Assembly (NCBI RefSeq): GCF_006346395.1
Contig: NZ_VDMS01000001.1
Span: forward strand, 248,001 to 312,000
Direction: 5' to 3'
DNA: 64,000 nt
From: Nocardioides plantarum
GTDB lineage: Bacteria > Actinomycetota > Actinomycetes > Propionibacteriales > Nocardioidaceae
Under the pieces are notes generated by a model. That model worked only from the letters and a program-made list of their open reading frames with translations, was not told where the DNA came from and ran no database searches. A program made the translations under genes and the position numbers. Positions within the stretch are counted from its first letter, which is position 1, and every line of letters starts with the position of its first letter. Shown piece by piece: positions 27,894-34,964 of the stretch.

Positions 27894-28170
27894 CTCGAAC
27901 CTTCGAGCCTGCCGAGCCGTCCCTGGCGCCTGCCCCTGCGGCGAGGCGCTGTGACCCGGACCACCTGGGCATCGTGAGCAACACCGCAGTCCCTTGAAGC
28001 CGCGCCGGCCACCTGCCTACGGTCGCCCGGTCCCGCGGTCTGCGGGACGTCCGCCGGTCACGCCCCTCCTGCCCGGCCGGCGGTCGAACGCGATCCACCG
28101 CATCGTCGGTGGTCGTGGGCAGGAGCGGAGCCGCCGTCGACGTGCTCCGTCGGCGTCCCGGAGACATCAC
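27894..28170. other. Non-coding stretch before the Rpf-like gene
   Basis: No supported gene. A TTCGA-type motif near 27893-27910 looks like a tRNA T-loop on the minus strand, but no cloverleaf can be built. The promoter of the following gene is presumably in the last ~100 bp; no clear hexamer pair stands out. Confidence 0.4.
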
Positions 28171-28515
28171 ATGCGCATGCGCACCATCATCAGCACAGCC
28201 GCCGTCGCCGCCCTCACCGCCGTACCGCTGGCGACCCAGACCCAGTCACCCGCCTCCGCCCTCGAGAGCCAGCGCACCTGGAACCGGCTCGCCGAGTGCG
28301 AGTCCGGGCAGGACTGGGACATCAACACCGGCAACGGCTACTACGGCGGGCTGCAGATCAGCGGGGACACCTGGGCGGCCTACCGCGGTCACTGGATCGC
28401 CCCGCGGCCCGACAAGGCCAGCAAGGCCGGGCAGATCAAGGTGGCCGAGCGGATCCTGAACGACCAGGGGTGGGGCGCGTGGCCGTCCTGCTCGCAGCAG
28501 ATCGGCGTCGCCTGA
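28171..28515 (+). CDS. Secreted transglycosylase-like (Rpf-type) protein
   Basis: 114 residues: signal peptide (~1-30, MRMRTIISTAAVAALTAVPL with an A-x-A-like end SPASA), then a single Rpf domain of ~75 residues. The catalytic glutamate is in RLAECESGQDW, with the fold's GNGYYGGLQISGDTW and two cysteines (AEC and PSC) that should form the usual disulfide. Rpf proteins cleave peptidoglycan outside the cell and stimulate regrowth. No LysM, DUF348 or G5 part is present, so it is a minimal soluble form. Start at the first ATG, with GGAG upstream. Confidence 0.9.
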   Translation: MRMRTIISTAAVAALTAVPLATQTQSPASALESQRTWNRLAECESGQDWDINTGNGYYGGLQISGDTWAAYRGHWIAPRPDKASKAGQIKVAERILNDQGWGAWPSCSQQIGVA

Positions 28516-28752
28516 TCGACCTTCGGCCGAGGTCGTTTCCACAAAGGACCGTGCCGAAGTTCCCCTTCAGCCATCGAGGGGCTACGCTCGGAGATGTTGA
28601 AGGGATGGCGCTGCAGGCCATCCGGTGCCGCGCACCAAGTCGCGGCCCATAGTTCGTACTTCTGGTATTCGGTTCGCTGGACATCAGCACGGTGAATGTC
28701 TTCAGCGGCTCGAGAGCACAGTGTTCTCGGCACCGAACAAAGGAACAAGATC
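28516..28752 (+). promoter_or_regulatory. Long leader region of the cold-shock gene
   Basis: 237 bp without a gene before the csp ATG. The last ~110 bp are clearly richer in A/T than the surroundings, as in cold-shock mRNA leaders. TACGCT near 28582 could be a -10 box, giving a leader of about 160 nt. The ribosome site is AAAGGAAC at about 28738. The start of transcription is inferred. Confidence 0.45.
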
Positions 28753-28956
28753 ATGGCTCAGGGCACCGTCAAGTGGTTCAACGCTGACAAGGGCTTCGGC
28801 TTCATCGCTCAGGATGGCGGCGGCGAGGACGTCTTCGTCCACTTCTCCGCGATCCAGACCAGCGGCTACAAGTCGCTCGACGAGAACCAGAAGGTCGAGT
28901 TCGACCTCGCCCAGGGCCCCAAGGGTCCCCAGGCTGAGAACGTTCGCGTTTCCTGA
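28753..28956 (+). CDS. cspA: Cold-shock protein (CspA family)
   Basis: 67 residues, a single cold-shock domain. Both RNA-binding motifs are intact: KGFGFI (RNP1) and VFVHFSAI (RNP2), after the standard [14 protein letters not shown] start. Single-stranded nucleic-acid chaperone. Monocistronic, with its own leader and a strong terminator 10 bp after the stop. Confidence 0.96.
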   Translation: MAQGTVKWFNADKGFGFIAQDGGGEDVFVHFSAIQTSGYKSLDENQKVEFDLAQGPKGPQAENVRVS

Positions 28957-28965
28957 TCTCACTCG

Positions 28966-28997
28966 AAAGGCCCCGACCGCTCGCGGTCGGGGCCTTT
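28966..28997 (+). terminator. Terminator of the cold-shock gene
   Basis: Perfect 15-bp stem (AAAGGCCCCGACCGC) with a TC loop, ending in CCTTT. Confidence 0.9.
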
Positions 28998-29029
28998 CGT
29001 GCGTCCTGACCCGCTCCCTGGGCGTGGCC

Positions 29030-29035
29030 TAGGCT
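29030..29035 (+). promoter_or_regulatory. -10 hexamer of the exonuclease gene
   Basis: TAGGCT, seven bases before the ATG at 29043. Confidence 0.6.
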
Positions 29036-29042
29036 GCGGGGC

Positions 29043-30014
29043 ATGGCGCTCCTCCTCGCGGTCGACGCGCCGTCGCTGCTGCACCGCAACCACCACGCCC
29101 GCGTGGGCTCGGACCTGCGCGACCTCGGCAACCGGCCGGCATGGGCCCTCAACGGCATGCTGCGCCAGGTCATCGAGGCGGTCGACCGGTTCGACCCCGA
29201 CCGGCTCGTCCTCGGCTTCGACGACCGCCGGTCCTCGGTGCGGACCACGACCTACCCGGCCTACAAGGCGGGTCGGGCCGAGAAGCAGCCCGAGCTCGTC
29301 GACCAGCTCGACCGGGCCGCCGCCATGCTCGACGCGGCCGGGCTGCACACCGTCACCCCCGAGGGGCTCGAGGCCGACGACGTCAGCGCGTCGGCGGCCG
29401 CGTGGGCCGAGCGCGAGGGCTGGCAGTGCGTCGTCATCACCTCCGACCGCGACACCTTCGCCCACCTCAGCGGGACGACGCGGGTGCTGCGCCTGATCGA
29501 CGGCGGCATCCACGGCTCTCCGCTCCTCGACCCCGCCCGGCTCTTCACGATGTACGGCGTCGCAGCCGAGCACTACCTCGACTACGCGGCGCTGCGCGGC
29601 GACGCCAGCGACAACCTGCCAGGCGTCGCCGGCATCGGCGAGAAGTCCGCGGCGCTGCTGCTGGCGGGCATGGGCTCCATGCAGGAGGTCTGGGCCGACA
29701 TCGAGCACGCCGGGGGCGCCAACCTGGTGGCCACGCTCGACTCCTTCGCCGCGGAGTCCGGCGGACGGCGTACCGGGGCGGGGGCGCTGCGCAAGCTCAC
29801 CGCGGAGGGCGCGCGGGAGCAGTTCGAGTTCAACCGCGCCATGATGACCAGCCGCGACGACGTCGATCTCGGGCTGACGACCGGCGACGACTCCCCCGGG
29901 CGCCTGCCGCTGGATCCCGACGTCGTGGCACGCGTCGTGGGCTACCTGGGGGTCGCCGACACGACCGACCTCGCGCTGCGGGTGCTCGCGCGCTCAGCCC
30001 TGAGCAACGAATGA
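29043..30014 (+). CDS. 5'-3' exonuclease (FEN/PolA-N-like)
   Basis: 323 residues, the stand-alone relative of the N-terminal nuclease domain of DNA polymerase I. Metal-binding acidic residues are in LLAVDAPSLLHRN, VLGFDDRRSS, GLEADDVSASAAA and VVITSDRDTFA; the helix-hairpin-helix is ASDNLPGVAGIGEKSAALLL. Likely removes 5' flaps or RNA primers beside PolA. It is free-standing with a leaderless promoter behind the csp terminator. Confidence 0.93.
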   Translation: MALLLAVDAPSLLHRNHHARVGSDLRDLGNRPAWALNGMLRQVIEAVDRFDPDRLVLGFDDRRSSVRTTTYPAYKAGRAEKQPELVDQLDRAAAMLDAAGLHTVTPEGLEADDVSASAAAWAEREGWQCVVITSDRDTFAHLSGTTRVLRLIDGGIHGSPLLDPARLFTMYGVAAEHYLDYAALRGDASDNLPGVAGIGEKSAALLLAGMGSMQEVWADIEHAGGANLVATLDSFAAESGGRRTGAGALRKLTAEGAREQFEFNRAMMTSRDDVDLGLTTGDDSPGRLPLDPDVVARVVGYLGVADTTDLALRVLARSALSNE

Positions 30015-30103
30015 CCGGTCGCCAGCGCCCCGTTCTCCCACGACGCACTCGCGTCCACAGGTGACGCACAGACGCCACGGGTCGCACACCCAGGTCGCCA
30101 CCG

Positions 30104-30109
30104 CACAGT
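30104..30109 (+). promoter_or_regulatory. Possible -10 hexamer of the electron-transfer operon
   Basis: CACAGT, six bases before the ATG at 30116; it fits the xANNNT pattern but is weak. Confidence 0.35.
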
Positions 30110-30115
30110 CAGGGC

Positions 30116-31528
30116 ATGAGCCTGACCGCCCCGCGCCCGATCGCCCTGGACCCGCGGACGCCGCCTGTGCTCGACCACCGGGCGCGCCACGACGCGACCG
30201 TCCGGCAGACGGCGGGAGCAGCCCTGTGGCTGAGCCTGCTGCTCGTCACCTACTGGTGGGTGTCCGGCGCCGGCCTGCAGGACCTCGGCGACTGGGGTGA
30301 CGGGCTCACCTCGCTCGGTCGGCTGACCGGGCTGGTCTCCTCGGTGCTGCTGCTGGCCCAGGTGCTGCTGATGGCCCGGGTGCCGGCGCTCGAGGCGGCG
30401 TACGGCCAGGACCGGCTGGCCCGCATCCACCGCGTCGTCGGCTTCACGTCGTTCGCGCTCATGGTGGCGCACGTCGTGCTCGTCACCTGGGGGTACGCCG
30501 CCGGGTCGCTGCTCGACAGCCCCGCGACGCTGTGGGACCTCACCGTCGACTACCCCGGCATGCTGCTCGCCGCCGCCGGCAGCCTGTGCCTGGTGATGGT
30601 CGTGGTGACCAGCGTCCGGGCGGCGCGCCGTCGGCTGCGCTACGAGTCGTGGCACCTCTTGCACCTCTACGCCTACCTCGGCGTCGGGCTCGCGCTACCC
30701 CACCAGCTGTGGACCGGCCAGGACCTGGTGTCCTCGACCGCCCGCACCGTGTTCTGGTGGAGCGCCTGGGGCCTGATCGCCGCTGCCGTGCTCGTCTGGC
30801 GGGTCGCGCTGCCGCTGACCCGGACCCTGCGTCACGACCTGCGGGTCACCCACCTCGTGCCCGAGGCACCCGGCGTCGTGTCGGTCCACCTCACGGGGCG
30901 CCGCCTGGACCTGCTCGACGTCGAGGCCGGGCAGTTCCTCGTCTGGCGGTTCCTCGGGCGCCGCGGCTGGACGCGCGCCAACCCCTACTCCCTCTCGGCC
31001 GCCCCCGACGGCCGCACGCTGCGCATCACGGTGCAGGCGGTCGGCGACGGCAGCGCCGCGCTCGCGATGCTCCGACCCGGCACCCGCGCCGTCGTGGAGG
31101 GCCCCTACGGACGGCTCAGCCCGCGGGCCCGCAGCCGGCGCAAGGTCGCGCTGATCGGTGCGGGTGCGGGCCTCGCGCCCCTGCGGTCGCTCGCCGAGGG
31201 GCTCGACTACGCACCCGGCGAGGCCGTGCTCCTGCACCGCTACTCCGAGCACGCCCTGTTCGCCCGCGAGATCGCCGCGCTGGGCGCAGCCCGCGGGCTG
31301 GGCGTCGTACCCCTGCCTGGACGGCGGCGTACGCCGGGCTCGTGGCTCGGCACGGGCGTCCACCCGCAGGTCGACGACCTGCGGGCCCTGCAGCACTGGG
31401 TGCCCGACATCGCGGAGCGCGACGTCTACGTCTGCGGTCCGCGCGCCTGGACCGACCTGGTCCGTGTCGACCTCCACCGTGCCGGGCTGCCGCCCGAGCA
31501 CCTCCACCTCGAGACGTTCGGATGGTGA
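30116..31528 (+). CDS. Ferric-reductase-like transmembrane flavoprotein (ferredoxin reductase-like)
   Basis: 470 residues. The N-terminal ~215 residues hold about six membrane helices with histidines suited to haem binding (IHRVVGFTSF, ALMVAHVVL, SWHLLHLYAYLG). The C-terminal half is a ferredoxin-NADP reductase module: FAD site RANPYSLSAAPDG (~285), NAD(P) site ALIGAGAGLAPLRSL (~343) and a C-terminal VYVCGPRAW. It should carry electrons from NAD(P)H across the membrane. The FMN-binding protein starts 4 bp after its stop and apbE overlaps that gene, so the three form one operon. Confidence 0.9.
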   Translation: MSLTAPRPIALDPRTPPVLDHRARHDATVRQTAGAALWLSLLLVTYWWVSGAGLQDLGDWGDGLTSLGRLTGLVSSVLLLAQVLLMARVPALEAAYGQDRLARIHRVVGFTSFALMVAHVVLVTWGYAAGSLLDSPATLWDLTVDYPGMLLAAAGSLCLVMVVVTSVRAARRRLRYESWHLLHLYAYLGVGLALPHQLWTGQDLVSSTARTVFWWSAWGLIAAAVLVWRVALPLTRTLRHDLRVTHLVPEAPGVVSVHLTGRRLDLLDVEAGQFLVWRFLGRRGWTRANPYSLSAAPDGRTLRITVQAVGDGSAALAMLRPGTRAVVEGPYGRLSPRARSRRKVALIGAGAGLAPLRSLAEGLDYAPGEAVLLHRYSEHALFAREIAALGAARGLGVVPLPGRRRTPGSWLGTGVHPQVDDLRALQHWVPDIAERDVYVCGPRAWTDLVRVDLHRAGLPPEHLHLETFGW

Positions 31529-31532
31529 CCCG

Positions 31533-31994
31533 ATGACCCGGATCTCCCTGTGGGCCCTGAGCACGCTCAGCGCCCTGGTCCTGCTGTTCGGCTACCACAC
31601 GTCGACGGTCGGACCGTCGGCCGCGACCTCGCCGACCGCGGTCTACTCCGGCTCCGTCGCCGGTGCCCCACCGGCGGACTCGACGGGCACCAACACCTCC
31701 GGCACCGCCGGCACCGCCGCGCAAACCTTCACCGGCGCCGCGGCGGACACCCGGTGGGGGCCGGTGCAGGTCGCGATCACCGTGGACGACGGCACGATCA
31801 CCGACGTCCAGGTGCCGACGTACCCGACAGGCAACCCGAAGGACGCCGAGATCAACGGCTACGCCCTGCCGATCCTGGTGCGGTCGACGCTCGACACGCA
31901 GAGCGGCGACGTCGACATGGTCAGCGGCGCGACCGTCACCAGCGGTGGCTACCAGCAGTCGCTGCAGAGCGCGCTCGACCAGGCCGGACTGTGA
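31533..31994 (+). CDS. Extracytoplasmic FMN-binding-domain protein
   Basis: 153 residues. Signal/anchor helix at ~4-22, a Thr/Ser/Gly-rich spacer (~25-70), then an FMN_bind domain. Its acceptor motif DMVSGATVTSGGY (~130-142) holds the threonine to which ApbE attaches FMN through a phosphoester bond. The likely role is an outside flavin electron carrier taking electrons from the preceding membrane reductase. The ATG is close to the reductase stop; its TGA overlaps the apbE GTG. Confidence 0.9.
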   Translation: MTRISLWALSTLSALVLLFGYHTSTVGPSAATSPTAVYSGSVAGAPPADSTGTNTSGTAGTAAQTFTGAAADTRWGPVQVAITVDDGTITDVQVPTYPTGNPKDAEINGYALPILVRSTLDTQSGDVDMVSGATVTSGGYQQSLQSALDQAGL

Positions 31995-32971
31995 CCGCGT
32001 CGCGCCCGTGGCGGGCCGTGGAGCAGGTCATGGGCCTGCCGGTCAGCGTCGCGCTGCGCGGCCGGCACGCGGGCGACGCGCGCGGTCGGGCGGCCTGGGC
32101 GGCGGTCGTCTCGGAGCTGCGGGAGGTCGACCGCGTGTTCAGCACCTACCGGCCCGACTCCGTCGTGTCGCGTCTGGACCGTGGCGAGATCCCGCTTCAC
32201 GATGTACCGCCCGAGGTGCACGAGGTCCTGGCCCTCGGCGAGCGTGCGCGCCGCGAGTCCGCCGGCGCGTTCGACGTACGCCGCCCCGACGCCACCGGGG
32301 TTGTGCGTCTCGACCCCAGCGGCGTCGTCAAGGGCTGGGCCGTGCAGCGCGCCTGCGCCCACCTCGCGGCCCTGACCGACACCGACTTCTGCCTGGGTGG
32401 CGGCGGCGACCTCGTGGGCCGCGTGGTCGACCCCGACTCCCCCGCCTGGCAGGTCGGGATCGAGGACCCGCACGACCCGACCCGACTGGTGGCCCGCGTG
32501 CCGCTGCGCGACGGCGCGGTCGCGACCTCCGCCGAGACCCATCGCGGCGCCCACGTCGTCGACGCCCGCACCGGCCTGCGACCCCGCGGCCTGGCCTCGG
32601 TCACGGTCACGGCCCCCGACCTGACGACCGCCGACATTGAGGCGACCGCGGCCTTCGCGATGGGCGTCGATGGGATCGACTGGCTGGCGGTGCGAACCGA
32701 CGCCACCGACCGGACCGTCCTCGTGGTCCTGGCCGACGGCACGGTCCTCGCGACTCAGTCCGCGCGGTGCCTGGCGGCGTCGTCGCCCGTGGTGGCCTCG
32801 CCCGTCGGAGCGGGTGCGGCCGGGGGCTCCGGCGCGCCTGGGGAGACCGGGACTCCCGGAGCCGGGGTGACCGCGTCCTGGGGCGTGCCCGGAGTGACCG
32901 GCGCCGGGTCGGCGCCCGGGGTGCCGTCGAGCGTGGAGGCCTTCATGTCCGGGCCGGTGACCGGCCGGTAG
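31991..32971 (+). CDS. apbE: FAD:protein FMN transferase
   Basis: 326 residues from the GTG overlapping the previous stop (GTGA). Transfers FMN from FAD to a threonine of proteins such as the one encoded just upstream. Family features: MGLPVSVAL, FSTYRPDSVVSRL, GVVKGWAVQ, CLGGGGDLVGRV and ATSAETHRGAHVVDARTG. No signal peptide is seen, so it may act inside the cell or rely on another route. The last ~72 residues are a Gly/Ala/Pro tail outside the family domain and are antisense to the C-terminus of the convergent gene. Confidence 0.92.
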   Translation: MTASRPWRAVEQVMGLPVSVALRGRHAGDARGRAAWAAVVSELREVDRVFSTYRPDSVVSRLDRGEIPLHDVPPEVHEVLALGERARRESAGAFDVRRPDATGVVRLDPSGVVKGWAVQRACAHLAALTDTDFCLGGGGDLVGRVVDPDSPAWQVGIEDPHDPTRLVARVPLRDGAVATSAETHRGAHVVDARTGLRPRGLASVTVTAPDLTTADIEATAAFAMGVDGIDWLAVRTDATDRTVLVVLADGTVLATQSARCLAASSPVVASPVGAGAAGGSGAPGETGTPGAGVTASWGVPGVTGAGSAPGVPSSVEAFMSGPVTGR

Positions 32972-33324
32972 TCCTTGGCGCCGGTGTCGACCCGCGGGTC
33001 GAGCCGGTCGGCCTCGCGGACGACGTCCTCCTGGGCGGCGCGCTCGTGGTCGAGGTCGCGGTGCGCGTCGACGGCCACCCGCTCGGCCTGCTCGGCCTCG
33101 GCGCGGGCCCGCTCGGCCTCCACCTCGGCCAGCTGGGCGCGCTGGGCGGCGGTCTGCACGTCGGGGGTGCGCCCGGCCGCCTCGCCACGCAGGCTCTCGG
33201 CGCGAGCCAGCCGCTCCTGGTCACGGCGCCGGGCCTGGCGCTTGCGGAGGAACGCGGCGAGAGCGAGCAGCAGCAGCACCACGGCCACTGCGACGACGAT
33301 CCACACGATCTGGTCGGTGTCCAT
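32755..33324 (-). CDS. Hypothetical single-pass membrane protein with coiled coil
   Basis: 189 residues. A membrane helix at ~7-27 is followed by a basic stop-transfer and a long charged helix (~45-105) rich in Ala/Glu/Arg (AEVEAERARAEAEQAER), then a Pro/Thr/Gly-rich tail. Resembles other uncharacterised actinobacterial membrane/coiled-coil proteins. Its 3' 217 bp lie opposite the end of apbE. Preceded three bases upstream by a 43-codon ORF. Confidence 0.7.
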   Translation of the reverse strand: MDTDQIVWIVVAVAVVLLLLALAAFLRKRQARRRDQERLARAESLRGEAAGRTPDVQTAAQRAQLAEVEAERARAEAEQAERVAVDAHRDLDHERAAQEDVVREADRLDPRVDTGAKDYRPVTGPDMKASTLDGTPGADPAPVTPGTPQDAVTPAPGVPVSPGAPEPPAAPAPTGEATTGDDAARHRAD

Positions 33325-33327
33325 GGC

Positions 33328-33459
33328 TCAGCTCCCCTCGGGCTCGGGAGCAGGCGACGTCTGCGGGTCGGCGTAGGGCTGGGTGGGTTCGAGGCTCGGC
33401 ACCACGTCGGGGTGCTCCTCGGGAGTGGCCGGCTGCGGGTCCTGGGGCGTGGTGGTCAT
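33328..33459 (-). CDS. Small Pro/Glu-rich protein, 43 aa
   Basis: Opens MTTTPQDPQPATPEEHPDVV and ends PAPEPEGS; acidic, proline-rich and probably disordered. Its TGA is followed after three bases by the ATG of the membrane protein gene, and a GACGGT hexamer lies six bases before its own ATG, so it looks like the leaderless first gene of a two-gene unit. No family recognised. Confidence 0.5.
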   Translation of the reverse strand: MTTTPQDPQPATPEEHPDVVPSLEPTQPYADPQTSPAPEPEGS

Positions 33460-33465
33460 CGCACC

Positions 33466-33471
33466 ACCGTC
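33466..33471 (-). promoter_or_regulatory. -10 hexamer of the 43-aa ORF/membrane protein unit
   Basis: GACGGT on the minus strand, six bases before the ATG at 33459. Confidence 0.35.
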
Positions 33472-33518
33472 CCGCGCGCCACTGCTGCGATCTCCACCCG
33501 CGAAGGTGGGACCTGGGA

Positions 33519-33524
33519 GAGACT
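33519..33524 (+). promoter_or_regulatory. -10 hexamer of the lipoprotein gene
   Basis: GAGACT, six bases before the GTG at 33531. Confidence 0.45.
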
Positions 33525-33530
33525 GACCCG

Positions 33531-34208
33531 GTGCGCACCGCGATCCCGGCCGTCCTGACCGTGGTGGTGCTGGCCGGCTGTGGCGGCGTCAACCACCCGC
33601 CGGGCGCGCGGCAGCCCCACGCCACCGACCCGGCCGCCACCTCCTCGTCCGGCGGGCTCATCGTCCTCTCCGAGACCAGCGATCCCAGCGATCCCGCTGC
33701 CCCCGAGCCGATCGCGTTCACCGGCACCGTCGACCTGGTCGAGGGCGTGTGGTTCCTGGGCCGCGACCTCCTCGACCTGCCCGACGACCCCACCGCGGGG
33801 CAGCGCAACGGCCTGTTGGGAGCCAGCGGCGGCGACATCGTCGATATCTTCAGCCCGGCGCTCTACGGGCAGTACCGGGTCGAGGTGCGCGAGCTCGACC
33901 GCCGCCCGCCCGTCCTGTCGTGGTGCGAGGACGTCGTGGAGGTCTCCTACCGGCACCGGGGTGGTCAGCTCGTGATGGGCGGGTTCGAGGACGACCAGCA
34001 ACTCGGTCGGTTGACCGAGGGCAGCTACCGGGTGCGCTTGTGCGTCGAGGGCCTGGACCGGGTGGTCGCCGAGACCGAGGAGGAGGAGTTCCAGACCTAC
34101 TCCAGCCGCTGGCTGTTCCAGCTGTGGCCGGCCCGGCGCGCCCCCGACCGGGTGCTGCGCGTCGGCTCGACGTTCGCCGAGGAGGCCCACGCCGGCGTGC
34201 GCGGCTGA
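33531..34208 (+). CDS. Hypothetical lipoprotein
   Basis: 225 residues, GTG start. The signal peptide ends in the lipobox LAGC (Cys ~17); a Pro/Ser/Thr spacer follows. The outer part is a mixed alpha/beta domain with VRELDRRPPVLSWCEDVVEV and one further cysteine (VRLCVEGLD), so a disulfide is possible. No family recognised. It lies 21 bp before the phosphatase gene, which has its own promoter hexamer. Confidence 0.75.
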   Translation: MRTAIPAVLTVVVLAGCGGVNHPPGARQPHATDPAATSSSGGLIVLSETSDPSDPAAPEPIAFTGTVDLVEGVWFLGRDLLDLPDDPTAGQRNGLLGASGGDIVDIFSPALYGQYRVEVRELDRRPPVLSWCEDVVEVSYRHRGGQLVMGGFEDDQQLGRLTEGSYRVRLCVEGLDRVVAETEEEEFQTYSSRWLFQLWPARRAPDRVLRVGSTFAEEAHAGVRG

Positions 34209-34217
34209 CCGGTTCGC

Positions 34218-34223
34218 TACGTT
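34218..34223 (+). promoter_or_regulatory. -10 hexamer of the inositol-phosphatase-like gene
   Basis: TACGTT, six bases before the GTG at 34230. Confidence 0.55.
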
Positions 34224-34229
34224 CCCCCC

Positions 34230-34925
34230 GTGGAGACCGATACCGTCCTGGGCCTGCTGCAGGACGTCGCAGCCGAGGTGATCACCCCACGGTTCCGGGC
34301 CCTCGGTCGCGGCGACGTGAGCAGCAAGCGGCGGCCCGGTGACCTGGTGACCGTGGCCGATCGCGAGGCCGAGGTGCTGATCACCGCGGGCCTGCAGGCC
34401 GGCTACCCGGACGCCCTCGTGCTCGGCGAGGAGGCGGTCGCGGCCGACCCCGCGCTGCTCGCGAGGTGGGCAGGCGCCGAGCACTCCTTCACCGTCGACC
34501 CCGTCGACGGCACCCGCCACTTCGTCCACGGCTCCCCCGACCACGCCGTGATGGTCGCCGAGCTGCGCTCCGGCACCGTCGTGCGCAGCTGGATCTGGCA
34601 GCCCCAGCACCGCACGGCGTACGTCGCCGAGCGCGGCGCCGGGGCGTGGCGCGACGGCGTCCGCCTCGACGGCACCCAGGCCGCGACGACGCGCGGGCGC
34701 ACCGGCACCTGCTGCGGCGTCGACTACCCGCGCCTGGCGACCGGCGAGGCGCGGTGGGGGTGCTGGCTCAAGACCAAGCCCTGGGACCACGCGCCCGGCT
34801 CGCTGCTGCTGACCGAGGCCGGGGGGACCGTCGCCGGCGTGCGGGGCACGGCGTACCGCCCGGCGGCTCCGCCGCGACTGCTGGTGGCCCGGTCGCCGCG
34901 ACGAGGCGCGCCGACCGCGACGTAG
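34230..34925 (+). CDS. Inositol monophosphatase-family protein
   Basis: 231 residues, slightly shorter than the usual ~260. Metal-dependent sugar-phosphate phosphatase fold: GEE (66-68), DPVDGT (90-95) and the last metal aspartate in WDHAPGSLLLTEAGG. Known substrates in the family include inositol phosphate, histidinol phosphate, PAP and fructose bisphosphate; none can be chosen here. Leaderless GTG start. Confidence 0.9.
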   Translation: METDTVLGLLQDVAAEVITPRFRALGRGDVSSKRRPGDLVTVADREAEVLITAGLQAGYPDALVLGEEAVAADPALLARWAGAEHSFTVDPVDGTRHFVHGSPDHAVMVAELRSGTVVRSWIWQPQHRTAYVAERGAGAWRDGVRLDGTQAATTRGRTGTCCGVDYPRLATGEARWGCWLKTKPWDHAPGSLLLTEAGGTVAGVRGTAYRPAAPPRLLVARSPRRGAPTAT

Positions 34926-34964
34926 TCCGTCGTGGGTTCGACGACGCGCCGTCGGGCGCGCCGG

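Noticed and set aside
27880..27915. tRNA-like TTCGA motif
   Set aside because: The minus-strand GGTTCGAGTC looks like a T-loop, but the stem does not pair and no acceptor, D or anticodon arm can be drawn.
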